Positions 44,996 to 53,769 of a DNA stretch of 64,000 nucleotides are shown here, one piece after another (position 1 is the stretch's first letter; the number at the start of each line of letters is the position of its first letter). This stretch comes from Idiomarina aquatica. Lineage in GTDB: Bacteria; Pseudomonadota; Gammaproteobacteria; Enterobacterales; Alteromonadaceae. The notes under the pieces were generated by a model. It was given only the letters and a program-made list of their open reading frames with translations, was not told the DNA's origin and ran no database searches. The translations under genes were made by a program, and so were the position numbers. The DNA lies in NCBI RefSeq assembly GCF_003987185.1, contig NZ_PIPS01000001.1, forward strand, positions 310,001-374,000, read 5' to 3'.

Positions 44996-45669
44996 TGATT
45001 ACCCGTGCGGTTAAAGCGTTGCTGTAAACGCGATTTTGGCGGCTCCGGCGGTGCCGGCGCCGTTACCTCAAGTTGTAATGTCTGCTGCTCAGTGGGATTA
45101 AGTTGCACCGACCGTGCGTGACTGAGATCAGCACCCTGCCACGGATGCCAGAGCGTCGCCGACACCGACGATGCCGCGGACTGAGCCAGACTCAGCCTGA
45201 TCTTGCCGCGCGGATCACTGACAAAGGCGGTGCGGCGGTCACTGATAACAATGTGGGCAATCATTTGGTCGTGAATATTGCAGCCCAGAGTGACCAGCCC
45301 CGGTTGCTCAAACCGCAGCGACGGACGCTCACCGTCCGCGTACAGTTTTAATTCAAACGGCTTTGGCTGTGAAAAGGAGTACACATGGTGGCGAATATTA
45401 TCGCTGTTCGGAAAGGTAATGGTACTGCCCGTCTTTACCGCCGTCATGAACGGCGTAAACTGACGATCAACCTGGTCAATGATGTGCGCCGATGCTTCAC
45501 TGCGAGCCGCTTCTGTTAACAGCCCATCATCAATCATCAACACTGCATTGGCGAGCGGTTGGCCCGTTTTATCGACAATATTAACGGTCATTTCGTTGGC
45601 AGCCGTCGCTGCCGCAACGGCGATACCGGAACAGGCCGTCAACACAATGAAAAAGTGGCGTAAGGTCAA
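44992..45669 (-). CDS. Periplasmic cupredoxin-like protein ('methylamine utilization' type)
   Basis: A 225-residue exported protein, signal peptide to about residue 24. A blue-copper-like pattern is visible: His94/His95 in NSDNIRHHVYSFS, then Cys130, His133 and Met136 in LGCNIHDQM, a plausible type 1 copper site. A Pro-rich tail ends the protein. Homologues are often labelled methylamine utilization proteins without evidence of that role. It is the first gene of the four-gene module and overlaps the GGDEF-EAL start by 4 bases, suggesting it feeds that sensor. Confidence 0.83.
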   Translation of the reverse strand: MTLRHFFIVLTACSGIAVAAATAANEMTVNIVDKTGQPLANAVLMIDDGLLTEAARSEASAHIIDQVDRQFTPFMTAVKTGSTITFPNSDNIRHHVYSFSQPKPFELKLYADGERPSLRFEQPGLVTLGCNIHDQMIAHIVISDRRTAFVSDPRGKIRLSLAQSAASSVSATLWHPWQGADLSHARSVQLNPTEQQTLQLEVTAPAPPEPPKSRLQQRFNRTGNQ

Positions 45670-45821
45670 AAGCTCATCCTTATTTTTTATCTATCGTTCT
45701 AGATTACCCGTTGCGGCCGAATGTGCAAGCGCCGCAAGCGGTGATCTTCACTCCATGAGCGGCGTAGTGTGTTATACCTATAGCGAAACTTTTGCCGTTT
45801 ACCTTAAAGGAGGTGCACGCC

Positions 45822-47210
45822 ATGACGGAAGGATATCGTACTGAACGCGACAGCATGGGCGACGTACAGGTGCCGGAACATGCCCTGTATGCGGCTCAGA
45901 CTCAACGGGCGGTGGACAATTTTAACATCAGTCGGCTTACCCTGCCGAGTGAAATGATAACCGCCATCGCCTACGTTAAGGCCGCCGCCGCTAAAGCCAA
46001 CGTCGAGGTCGGCAGTTTAAGCCAGGCGCAGGCCGATGCCATCGTTGCCGCCGCCCAACAACTGATCGACGGACAGCACCGGGAACATTTTCCGATCGAC
46101 GTTTTTCAGACCGGCTCCGGCACCAGTTCCAATATGAACGTCAACGAGGTGATTGCCAACCTCTGCAAACAGCAAGGTGTCGACGTACACCCGAATGACC
46201 ATGTCAATCAGAGCCAGTCCAGCAATGATGTCATCCCGACCGCCATTCAGCTGGCCAGTGTGTTGAATACCGAGCAGCAGTTGCAACCGGCGCTCAAGCA
46301 TCTTATTGAAAGCATCCGGGCTAAAGCGGTATCGCTGCGTGAGGTGGTCAAAACCGGCCGCACCCACTTAATGGATGCGATGCCGATGACACTGGCACAG
46401 GAGCTGGACAGTTGGGCCGGGCAATTGGATCATAGCGCGCAACAACTGCCACAACTGCTGCAACACAGCCGGGTATTACCGCAGGGCGGTACCGCCATCG
46501 GCACCGGTATCAATGCACCGCAGGGGTTTGCCCAAGCTTTTGCCCGACATCTGAGTGAGTTAACCGGCAGCGAGTTCAGGCACTCGCCAAATCCATTTAC
46601 CGGTATTGCCGGTCAGGAACTGAATTTACAGTTGCATGGGCAGCTCAATACGCTGGCCACCACCTTGCTAAAAATCAGCAACGATTTGCGCTGGATGAAC
46701 AGCGGTCCGTTGGCCGGGTTGGGCGAAATTCAGTTGACCGCTTTGCAACCGGGTAGCAGCATCATGCCGGGCAAAGTCAATCCGGTGATTCCGGAAGCCG
46801 TAGCGATGGTGGCAGCACAGGTGAACGGTAATCACACCACCATCACCACCGCCGCGCAGCAAGGCAACTTCCAACTGAATGTGATGTTACCGGTGATTGC
46901 CTACAACCTGCTGCAGTCGATTGACGTGCTCAGCAACAGTTGTCGGGCGTTGGCCGATAAAGCCATCGCGGACTTTAGCGTTAACCAGGACCGGCTAAAT
47001 GAAGCACTGGCGAAAAACCCCATTTTAGTGACCGCACTGAACCCGGTTATCGGTTACAACAAGGCTGCCGAAATCGCCAAAAAGGCCTATCAAGAAGGCC
47101 GTGCCATCATTGACGTAGCCGAACAAATGACGGACATCGACCGCGCCAGACTCGAGCGTCTGTTAGATCCGAAAAAGCTCACTGAGGGCGGAGTTAATCA
47201 AGGAGAGTAG
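45822..47210 (+). CDS. fumC: Class II fumarate hydratase
   Basis: Iron-independent, oxygen-stable fumarase of the TCA cycle. The signature GSSIMPGKVNP, the QTGSGTSSNMNVNEVIAN region and the SQSSNDVIPTA motif are present. Start 45822 has a strong AAAGGAGGTG ribosome site; an upstream in-frame ATG at 45792 is rejected. Length 462 residues. It is divergent from the cupredoxin gene and followed one base later by an SDR gene. Confidence 0.96.
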   Translation: MTEGYRTERDSMGDVQVPEHALYAAQTQRAVDNFNISRLTLPSEMITAIAYVKAAAAKANVEVGSLSQAQADAIVAAAQQLIDGQHREHFPIDVFQTGSGTSSNMNVNEVIANLCKQQGVDVHPNDHVNQSQSSNDVIPTAIQLASVLNTEQQLQPALKHLIESIRAKAVSLREVVKTGRTHLMDAMPMTLAQELDSWAGQLDHSAQQLPQLLQHSRVLPQGGTAIGTGINAPQGFAQAFARHLSELTGSEFRHSPNPFTGIAGQELNLQLHGQLNTLATTLLKISNDLRWMNSGPLAGLGEIQLTALQPGSSIMPGKVNPVIPEAVAMVAAQVNGNHTTITTAAQQGNFQLNVMLPVIAYNLLQSIDVLSNSCRALADKAIADFSVNQDRLNEALAKNPILVTALNPVIGYNKAAEIAKKAYQEGRAIIDVAEQMTDIDRARLERLLDPKKLTEGGVNQGE

Positions 47211-47211
47211 T

Positions 47212-47874
47212 ATGAAACATGTGGTCATCACCGGCGCCAACCGCGGCATCGGTTTTCAATTTGCCAAACAGTATTGCGACGCCGGCTATAACGTAACGGC
47301 GGTATGCCGCAATAACTCAAAGCAATTGACCGAGCTGGATGTCACCATCATCGAAGGTATTGATGTCACCAAAGCTGCGGACTTGTTGCGCATGCAGGAA
47401 AGCATCGGCGACACCACCGTCGACATTCTTATCAATAACGCCGGTTTACTGAATAAAGACGAACTGGGTGAGATCGACGCAGGCAGCCTGCGCGCGCAGT
47501 ACGAAGTGAATGCCATCGCGCCGCTGCGGGTGACCGAAGCGTTACTCGATAACCTGCACGACGGCAGTAAGGTCGCATTGATCACCAGCCGCATGGGGTC
47601 GATAGCCGATAACGGTTCTGGCAGTCGCTACGGCTACCGCATGTCAAAAGCCGCGCTCAATGCGGCCGGCAAATCACTGGCGCTGGACTTAAAAGACCAG
47701 GGCATTGCGGTCGTATTGCTTCACCCGGGTTATGTACAGACCGATATGGTCGGCCATCGCGGTGATATTTCCGCCAGTGAAGCTGCGCAACGGCTGATCC
47801 AGCGGATTGATGAACTGGATATGGAAAAAAGTGGTCGTTTTTTCCACAGTAACGGTGAAGAATTGCCTTGGTAA
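47212..47874 (+). CDS. Short-chain dehydrogenase/reductase
   Basis: A 220-residue classical SDR. The cofactor motif TGANRGIG is at 7-14, NNAG at 75-78, catalytic Ser126 and YxxxK at Tyr142-Lys146 (YGYRMSK). Overall resemblance is to the C-factor/CsgA-like branch. Substrate unknown. It starts directly after the fumC stop and is probably co-transcribed. Confidence 0.9.
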   Translation: MKHVVITGANRGIGFQFAKQYCDAGYNVTAVCRNNSKQLTELDVTIIEGIDVTKAADLLRMQESIGDTTVDILINNAGLLNKDELGEIDAGSLRAQYEVNAIAPLRVTEALLDNLHDGSKVALITSRMGSIADNGSGSRYGYRMSKAALNAAGKSLALDLKDQGIAVVLLHPGYVQTDMVGHRGDISASEAAQRLIQRIDELDMEKSGRFFHSNGEELPW

Positions 47875-47945
47875 ATGGCTCGGCGCTGCGGATTCGTTCG
47901 TTTATTCATCGTTTTTGCGTTTTTTTGAGCAGTCGCGCCGAAAAC

Positions 47946-47968
47946 CCTCTTTTTTTCATAAAAAGAGG
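47946..47968. other. A/T-rich hairpin before the tRNA promoter
   Basis: CCTCTTTTT (47946-47954) pairs with AAAAAGAGG (47960-47968) around a TTCAT loop. It ends directly at the -35 element of the tRNA promoter. The U-tract lies in the stem, so it is only a weak terminator candidate for fumC-SDR; insulation of the tRNA promoter is possible. Confidence 0.5.
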
Positions 47969-47997
47969 TTGACGGTAGGCAAAGCGATTTGCATAAT
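47969..47997 (+). promoter_or_regulatory. Promoter of the tRNA array
   Basis: TTGACG (47969-47974) and CATAAT (47992-47997) are 17 bases apart, each matching consensus at 5/6. The bases after the -10, ACGCGCCGC, form a GC-rich discriminator, as expected for stringently controlled stable-RNA promoters. The first tRNA starts about 32 bases after the predicted start point. Confidence 0.7.
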
Positions 47998-48035
47998 ACG
48001 CGCCGCACTCACAGAGAGATGCACAACAAAGTTTA

Positions 48036-48112
48036 GGCTACGTAGCTCAGCTGGTTAGAGCACAGCACTCATAATGCTGGGGTCGCAGGTTCGAATCCCG
48101 CCGTAGCCACCA
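48036..48112 (+). tRNA. tRNA-Met (CAT), elongator type
   Basis: A 77-nt cloverleaf with acceptor arms GGCTACG/CGTAGCC and encoded CCA. The anticodon loop CTCATAA gives CAT. The first pair is G-C, as in elongator rather than initiator tRNA-Met, and the sequence closely resembles E. coli metT. First of five tRNA genes. Confidence 0.97.
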
Positions 48113-48131
48113 AACTTTTGTCACTTGTTGT

Positions 48132-48216
48132 GCGGACGTGGTGGAATTGGTAGACACGCTGGATTTAGGTTCCAGTGCCTCACGGCGTGAGAGTTCAAGT
48201 CTCTCCGTCCGCACCA
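48132..48216 (+). tRNA. tRNA-Leu (TAG)
   Basis: An 85-nt class II tRNA with acceptor arms GCGGACG/CGTCCGC, a long variable arm and encoded CCA. The anticodon loop ATTTAGG gives TAG. Position after tRNA-Met matches leuW in E. coli. Confidence 0.96.
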
Positions 48217-48239
48217 ATCTCTCTTGAATAGCTGACAAT

Positions 48240-48314
48240 TGGGGCATAGCCAAGCGGTAAGGCAGCGGGTTTTGATCCCGCGATTCCCAGGTTCGATCCC
48301 TGGTGCCCCAGCCA
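48240..48314 (+). tRNA. tRNA-Gln (TTG), copy 1
   Basis: A 75-nt cloverleaf with arms TGGGGCA/TGCCCCA and encoded CCA. The anticodon stem GCGGG/CCCGC closes loop TTTTGAT, anticodon TTG. Identical to the next copy over the full length. Confidence 0.97.
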
Positions 48315-48361
48315 TCAGCTGTTCGTTGTAGACCTACAATGTGAGTCGGTATTAAGTTGGA

Positions 48362-48436
48362 TGGGGCATAGCCAAGCGGTAAGGCAGCGGGTTTTGATCC
48401 CGCGATTCCCAGGTTCGATCCCTGGTGCCCCAGCCA
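48362..48436 (+). tRNA. tRNA-Gln (TTG), copy 2
   Basis: Identical 75-nt copy of the preceding tRNA-Gln, 47 bases downstream. The spacers are not similar, so the identity reflects gene conversion or a recent duplication of the tRNA itself. E. coli also has tandem tRNA-Gln genes at the matching place. Confidence 0.97.
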
Positions 48437-48451
48437 AGCTTAACTTAATCT

Positions 48452-48538
48452 GCGGTGGTGGCGGAATTGGTAGACGCGCTAGCTTCAGGTGCTAGTGTCC
48501 GAAAGGACGTGAGGGTTCAAGTCCCTCCCTCCGCACCA
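48452..48538 (+). tRNA. tRNA-Leu (CAG)
   Basis: An 87-nt class II tRNA with encoded CCA. The anticodon loop TTCAGGT gives CAG, and the long variable arm is GTCC-GAAA-GGAC. The acceptor arms GCGGTGG/CCTCCGC leave a T-T mismatch at pair 5-68. Last gene of the array. Confidence 0.95.
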
Positions 48539-48590
48539 TTAGGTTATGTTGATAAAACAAAACCCGTGGTGCTCACGCAGAACGACAAAT

Positions 48591-48614
48591 AACCACCTTT
48601 TAGGTGGTTTTTTT
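48591..48614 (+). terminator. Intrinsic terminator of the tRNA array
   Basis: AACCACC (48591-48597) and GGTGGTT (48603-48609) form a 7-bp stem with a TTTTA loop, followed by a T-run to 48614. It lies 52 bases after the last tRNA and before the convergent ubiF-like gene. Confidence 0.85.
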
Positions 48615-48637
48615 GTGCCTGTCTTTTGCCCTTCCCG

Positions 48638-49753
48638 TTATTCCACCTTTTGCATCGCAAAATCAATCACTTGCTGTTTCAGCCAGGTGGACGATAAGCC
48701 ACGAAAAGCCGCCTTTAGGCCAAGCTGACAGAGTGGGTTTTGCGAGCGAAAACCCCAGTGAATCAGGTCCATTGCGCGCATTGTGCGTTGCACATCACGG
48801 GCTCGCTCACGCTGGTAACGCCCAACATCGCCGTCACAGGCCAGGTAACAGCGAACGTCGGCAAAGCCCAGGTTAACGCCCTGCCCTGCCAGCGGATGAA
48901 TGGTATGCGCCGCATCCCCCATCAACACCAGCGTTTCGCCGCGGTGATAACGCAACGCATGTTTACGTTGCAGCGCAAAACTGGCGTAGCGCAACAGTTC
49001 GAAGTCGCCAATATGCGCGGCAAAGGTTTCCTGCAATGCCCGTTGCAACGTATCGGCATTCTGGCTGAGCGCTTTGATGTCACTGTTACTGCGATAATCG
49101 ATCAGGCAAGCTTCGCTATCACCTAAGGGCAACAGCGCATAAGGCCCCTGGGGGCGGAACACTTCCCAGGTGGTCGCGGCAATCGGGCGCTGCAGCTTAA
49201 CGTTGGCGAGCAGACAGCGCTGACCATAGTCCCAACCGCGATAACCGATCGCCGCTGCGCGTGCAACCGCGGATTGGGCGCCATCGGCACCGATCAGCAC
49301 GTCGTAATCGAGCGTTTCGCCACCACTCAGTTGCAGCCGTTGCTGTGTCAGGTGAAATTGCTCTATCCGGGTGGCCGCTGTTAAGCGAATCCGGCTGTCG
49401 GCCTCAGCGCACTGCCATAACGCCGCCTGCAGGCTGTTGTTCTCAACCATCACCCCCAGTTGCTCAAGATCAGCATCCGCCGCGCTAAAACTCAGTTCGT
49501 CGCCCGTTTGGGTAGTCACCGACAGTTGTTGATAAGGTTGCACCTTGTGCCAATCAATGGTTTCACCGACCCCCAGTTCAAGCAGCCATTGCCAGTGGTT
49601 CTGATTAACCGACGAGATGCGCAAGTCCCAGTGCTCGCCCGGTGCAGGCTGCGCCTGTGCGTCCACCACAGTAACCCGGTTGCCGGCACGACTCAGCGCC
49701 AATGCCGCTGCTGCACCGACCATGCCACCGCCGTTAATTACATAATGTTTCAT
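48638..49753 (-). CDS. ubiF: UbiF/UbiH-family FAD monooxygenase
   Basis: Flavoprotein hydroxylase of ubiquinone ring synthesis, 371 residues. The dinucleotide motif GGGMVGAAAALALSRAG is at the N-terminus, DVLIGADGAQSAVAR in the middle and GDAAHTIHPLAGQGVNLG near the end, the UbiH/UbiF/VisC set. UbiF is preferred because the gene lies between the Met-Leu-Gln tRNA array and miaB, just as ubiF does in E. coli; sequence alone does not exclude UbiH or UbiI. Start 49753 has GGAGA upstream; a longer frame to 49843 is rejected. Confidence 0.85.
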   Translation of the reverse strand: MKHYVINGGGMVGAAAALALSRAGNRVTVVDAQAQPAPGEHWDLRISSVNQNHWQWLLELGVGETIDWHKVQPYQQLSVTTQTGDELSFSAADADLEQLGVMVENNSLQAALWQCAEADSRIRLTAATRIEQFHLTQQRLQLSGGETLDYDVLIGADGAQSAVARAAAIGYRGWDYGQRCLLANVKLQRPIAATTWEVFRPQGPYALLPLGDSEACLIDYRSNSDIKALSQNADTLQRALQETFAAHIGDFELLRYASFALQRKHALRYHRGETLVLMGDAAHTIHPLAGQGVNLGFADVRCYLACDGDVGRYQRERARDVQRTMRAMDLIHWGFRSQNPLCQLGLKAAFRGLSSTWLKQQVIDFAMQKVE

Positions 49754-49871
49754 CTGGCTCTCCCCGGTTACTCTGTTACTGCGCATGAACGCCCGTATAA
49801 ATACCACAAATTGACTCGAATTTCCGTTATCATAGTGACTCATTTCTTAAATCAGGCCCGCTTGAACCTTG

Positions 49872-50738
49872 ATGAACAGCGAAGCATCCAGTAAATCGGT
49901 ACTCATCGGCTCACTGCTTTTGTTGTCAGCGGAGGCCAGTTTTGCCGGTGTCAGTGCGCTGGTAAAACACCTGTCGGCAACACAAAACTTCGAGCAATTA
50001 GTGTTCTTTCGTAATGTGCTGGCATTCTTGGTATTACTGCCCTGGTTGTGGCGTAAAGGCCCGGCGGCATTAACGACAAAACGCTGGAAGCTGCATGTGG
50101 TGCGTGGCATTGCCGGCATCACCGCGATGTACCTATTTTTCTACGCCATCGCCACCATTCCACTGGCACAGGCAACGCTGGTCCTGCTGCTGTCGCCGTT
50201 TTTAATTCCGGTGATCGGCTGGCTGTGGTTGCGCGATTATGTTTCGCGCCAGACCTGGCTGGCGATCGCATTAGGCTTTGTCGGGGTGTTTATTTTCCTC
50301 GACCCGATGGGCAGTGACATTTCGCCGGTGGTCGCCGTAGCGTTCATCGCCGCCGCCTTAGCGGCTTTTACCAAAACCGTGATTCGACGTATGTCAGATA
50401 CCGAATCAACCAGCAAAATTGTGTTCTATTTTTCCGGCTTTGCCACCATCGCCTCGGCCATTCCCTTATTCTGGTTATGGCAACCTATCCCGCCACAAAA
50501 CTGGCTCGGACTGGCGCTGATGGGCGGTTTGGCGGTTTACGGTCAATTGGCCATGACGAAGGCGTTTTCCATCGCGCCGGCGGCAAAAATCGGTGTGTTT
50601 ACCTACAGTTCTGTGATATTTGCCGCTATGCTTGGCTACTGGTTCTTTGATGAGGCTGTCTACTGGCATATGTTGTGGGGAACCCTGATCATTATGACCG
50701 CAGGTTATTTTGCCATTCGCAGCCGGCGTAAAAGTTGA
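49872..50738 (+). CDS. DMT superfamily transporter (EamA domain)
   Basis: A 288-residue inner-membrane protein with about ten hydrophobic helices in two EamA repeats (first repeat to about residue 140, second to the end). VVRGIAGITAMYLFFYAIA and PLAQATLVLLLSPFLIPV are typical. Substrate unknown. It is divergent from the ubiF-like gene and lies between it and miaB, where E. coli has no gene. Start ATG 49872 is used; a TTG directly before it is the alternative. Confidence 0.88.
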   Translation: MNSEASSKSVLIGSLLLLSAEASFAGVSALVKHLSATQNFEQLVFFRNVLAFLVLLPWLWRKGPAALTTKRWKLHVVRGIAGITAMYLFFYAIATIPLAQATLVLLLSPFLIPVIGWLWLRDYVSRQTWLAIALGFVGVFIFLDPMGSDISPVVAVAFIAAALAAFTKTVIRRMSDTESTSKIVFYFSGFATIASAIPLFWLWQPIPPQNWLGLALMGGLAVYGQLAMTKAFSIAPAAKIGVFTYSSVIFAAMLGYWFFDEAVYWHMLWGTLIIMTAGYFAIRSRRKS

Positions 50739-50824
50739 CCGATATCGGTTGGCTTTCCACCCTTATACGCGGTAAAATATGCGCCCTTTTTAAGGCCACA
50801 CGTCAGAGAAAGAATTGAGAGACC

Positions 50825-52264
50825 ATGAGTAAAAAACTGTATGTAAAAACCTGGGGTTGTCAGATGAACGAGTACGATTCAGCCAAAATGGCGGATCTAC
50901 TGAATGCAACCCATGGCTATGAACTCACGGATGAAGCGGAGCAAGCGGACTTAATCCTGTTGAATACCTGTTCTATCCGCGAAAAAGCTCAGGAAAAGGT
51001 CTTTCATCAACTGGGCCGTTGGAAAAACCTTAAACAAGACAATCCCGATTTGCTGATCGGTGTCGGCGGCTGTGTTGCCTCTCAGGAAGGCGACGCCATT
51101 CGCACCCGCGCGCCCTTCGTTGATCTGGTGTTTGGTCCGCAAACCTTGCATCGACTCCCGGAGATGATCAAACAAGTTGGCGAGCATCATCAGCCCATGG
51201 TGGACATCTCCTTCCCGGAAATTGAAAAGTTTGACCGCTTACCGGAGCCTAAAGCCGATGGCGCCAGTGCCTTTGTGTCGATCATGGAAGGTTGCTCTAA
51301 ATACTGCTCGTTCTGTGTTGTTCCTTATACCCGTGGCGAAGAAGTCAGCCGACCGGTGGACGATGTTATTTACGAAATTGCGCAACTCGCCGAACAAGGC
51401 GTGCGTGAAGTCAACTTGTTGGGACAAAACGTCAACGCCTACCGTGGCGAAAACTTTGATGGGTCAGTATGCCGTTTCGCCGAATTACTGCATCTGGTTG
51501 CCGCCATTGACGGTATCGACCGCATTCGCTACACCACCTCGCACCCGGTGGAATTTACCGATGACATCGTCGAGGCTTACAAAACCATTCCGGAATTAGT
51601 AAGCCACCTGCACTTACCGGTGCAAAGCGGTTCCGATCGCATTTTGACGATGATGAAACGCGGCCATACAGCGCTGGAGTACAAATCGAAAATCCGCGCA
51701 CTGAAAAAGGCGCGTCCGGATCTGGCCATGTCGTCTGACTTTATTATTGGTTTCCCGGGTGAAACCGACGCCGATTTTGAAGCCACCATGGATCTGATCC
51801 AGGCGGTTGATTTTGATATGAGCTTTAGCTTTATCTACAGTGCACGTCCGGGTACACCCGCCGCGGATTTGCCGGATGACGTCAGCGAAGAGACCAAAAA
51901 GCAACGCTTGCAGTTATTGCAACAACGTCTTAATCAGCAGTCGATGGCGCACGCACGCCGCATGCTGAACACAGAGCAGCGTATTTTGGTGACCGGCCCA
52001 TCGAAAAAGAACCCAATGGAGCTTTCCGGACGTACTGAAAACAACCGGGTTGTAAACTTCGTTGGTCAGCCCCATATGATTGGGCAGTTCGTTGATGTAA
52101 AAATTACTGAAGTATTACCGAACTCACTGCGCGGCGAATTGCTGCGTGAAGAAGCTGACATGGGTCTGCGCGTCGATACGGCACCAGAAACCATCTTACA
52201 GCGCGGTCGGGCCAACGAACCGGATGAACTTGGCGTTGCCCGGGTAACCCCGAAAGCGTCATAG
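50825..52264 (+). CDS. miaB: tRNA-2-methylthio-N6-dimethylallyladenosine synthase
   Basis: Radical SAM methylthiotransferase that completes ms2i6A37 in tRNAs reading UNN codons. N-terminal cluster Cys12 ([12 protein letters not shown]), Cys49 (NTCSIREKA) and Cys83 (GGCVASQEG); radical SAM Cys157, Cys161, Cys164 (GCSKYCSFC); C-terminal TRAM domain. Length 479 residues. It heads the miaB-ybeZ-ybeY-corC-lnt run. Confidence 0.97.
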   Translation: MSKKLYVKTWGCQMNEYDSAKMADLLNATHGYELTDEAEQADLILLNTCSIREKAQEKVFHQLGRWKNLKQDNPDLLIGVGGCVASQEGDAIRTRAPFVDLVFGPQTLHRLPEMIKQVGEHHQPMVDISFPEIEKFDRLPEPKADGASAFVSIMEGCSKYCSFCVVPYTRGEEVSRPVDDVIYEIAQLAEQGVREVNLLGQNVNAYRGENFDGSVCRFAELLHLVAAIDGIDRIRYTTSHPVEFTDDIVEAYKTIPELVSHLHLPVQSGSDRILTMMKRGHTALEYKSKIRALKKARPDLAMSSDFIIGFPGETDADFEATMDLIQAVDFDMSFSFIYSARPGTPAADLPDDVSEETKKQRLQLLQQRLNQQSMAHARRMLNTEQRILVTGPSKKNPMELSGRTENNRVVNFVGQPHMIGQFVDVKITEVLPNSLRGELLREEADMGLRVDTAPETILQRGRANEPDELGVARVTPKAS

Positions 52265-52292
52265 CTTATGCACACAATGAAACGAGGATAGA

Positions 52293-53297
52293 TTGAGTCC
52301 ACGAACTGAAACACTCGAGTTTGAATTAGAGCCGGCGGATTTGCGTCGGCTTTCCGATCTCTGCGGTCCCTTTGACGACAACCTCAAACACATTGAGCGT
52401 CGTCTTGGTGTCGAAATCACCCACCGGGGGCACCATTTTCGCCTCATCGGCTCCAGCCTGACGGTGTCTGCGGTGCAGAACATTCTGCGCGATCTTTACG
52501 TCGAAACAGCCACCGTTAAAGGCCAGGCCGGCAGCATCGAACCGCAACAGGTTCACCTCGCTATTCAGCAGGCCAAAGTGCTGGAGCAGGACAGCGGTGA
52601 CCCGGCATCGGAAAAGATGACCCACATTAAAACCAAGCGCGGGCTGATCAAGCCGCGTAACCACAGCCAGGCCGATTACGTCCGTGCGATTTTGGCGCAC
52701 GATGTCAACTTTGGTATTGGTCCCGCCGGGACCGGTAAAACCTATCTTGCCGTTGCCTGTGCTGTCGATGCGCTGGAACGCCAGGAGGTGCGGCGAATAC
52801 TGCTGACACGCCCGGCAGTCGAAGCCGGCGAAAAACTGGGTTTTTTACCCGGTGACCTGGCACAAAAAGTCGACCCTTACCTGCGCCCACTGTACGATGC
52901 GCTGTTTGAGATGCTTGGCTTTGAGAAAGTCGAGAAGCTGATCGAACGCAACGTCATCGAAGTAGCCCCCCTTGCCTATATGCGCGGTCGCACCTTAAAT
53001 GATGCGTTTATTATTCTTGACGAAAGTCAGAATACCACCATGGAACAAATGAAAATGTTCCTGACCCGTATTGGATTTAACTCGCGCGCGGTGATCACCG
53101 GCGACATTACCCAAATCGACTTGCCCCGCGGCCAACGCTCCGGCTTACGTCACGCCATCGAAGTGCTGAGTAAGGTGGAAGACATCAGCTTTACCTTCTT
53201 CCAGGCCGGTGACGTAGTGCGGCATCCGGTCGTGCAGCGTATTGTCCAGGCTTACGACGATTTTGACAGTCAGAGAACCCATGACGATAACGCTTGA
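52293..53297 (+). CDS. ybeZ: PhoH-like ATPase YbeZ
   Basis: A 334-residue P-loop protein of the PhoH family. An N-terminal KH-like region (residues 1-75) precedes the ATPase domain with Walker A GPAGTGKT at 143-150 and Walker B AFIILDESQNTT. The start is TTG at 52293, supported by GAGG a few bases upstream. YbeZ is functionally tied to the RNase YbeY, whose gene overlaps its 3' end by 17 bases. Confidence 0.95.
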   Translation: MSPRTETLEFELEPADLRRLSDLCGPFDDNLKHIERRLGVEITHRGHHFRLIGSSLTVSAVQNILRDLYVETATVKGQAGSIEPQQVHLAIQQAKVLEQDSGDPASEKMTHIKTKRGLIKPRNHSQADYVRAILAHDVNFGIGPAGTGKTYLAVACAVDALERQEVRRILLTRPAVEAGEKLGFLPGDLAQKVDPYLRPLYDALFEMLGFEKVEKLIERNVIEVAPLAYMRGRTLNDAFIILDESQNTTMEQMKMFLTRIGFNSRAVITGDITQIDLPRGQRSGLRHAIEVLSKVEDISFTFFQAGDVVRHPVVQRIVQAYDDFDSQRTHDDNA

Positions 53298-53769
53298 TTA
53301 CCAGATAAACGTAACGACGACCACCGAACTGCCCAGTGCCGAGCAAATGCAGCACTGGGTCAGCGCCGCTGTCAGCGCCGCCTCTACTGAGCTCGACGCG
53401 GCCGAACTGACCATTCGTATTGTCGATAGAGACGAAGGTCTGCAACTCAATAAGGCCTATCGTGGCCGTGACTATGCCACCAACGTGTTATCGTTTCCCT
53501 TTGACGCACCGGTGCAATTACCTATCCCGTTACTGGGTGATTTGGTTATTTGCGCCGATGTAGTTGCTGAAGAAGCGCAGCAACAACACAAAGCACTGTT
53601 GGATCACTGGACGCATATGGTGATCCACGGTACGCTTCACCTACTGGGGTATGATCATATACAAGACGATGAAGCTGAGCAGATGGAACAATTGGAAAGA
53701 GACATTCTTGCTTCGCTGAACATCGCTGATCCATACCAAGTATCAACTAACACGGAGCAAAACGCTTGA
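53281..53769 (+). CDS. ybeY: Endoribonuclease YbeY
   Basis: Metal-dependent RNase for 16S rRNA 3' maturation and ribosome quality control. The zinc site HGTLHLLGYDH places His116, His120 and His126. Length 162 residues. Start 53281 (MTITLDYQ) lies within the end of ybeZ; the longer frame to 53242 is rejected as the extra residues lack similarity. The stop overlaps corC by one base (TGATG). Confidence 0.96.
   Translation: MTITLDYQINVTTTTELPSAEQMQHWVSAAVSAASTELDAAELTIRIVDRDEGLQLNKAYRGRDYATNVLSFPFDAPVQLPIPLLGDLVICADVVAEEAQQQHKALLDHWTHMVIHGTLHLLGYDHIQDDEAEQMEQLERDILASLNIADPYQVSTNTEQNA

Noticed and set aside
45670-45821. Strong promoter pair between the cupredoxin gene and fumC
   Set aside because: TATACC-like elements are present, but no -35 with proper spacing could be assigned with confidence.
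48240-48436. Mobile or recombination event at the duplicated tRNA-Gln genes
   Set aside because: The two copies are intact, the spacers are unrelated, no integrase or att-like repeat is present, and tandem tRNA-Gln genes are also found in E. coli at this place.
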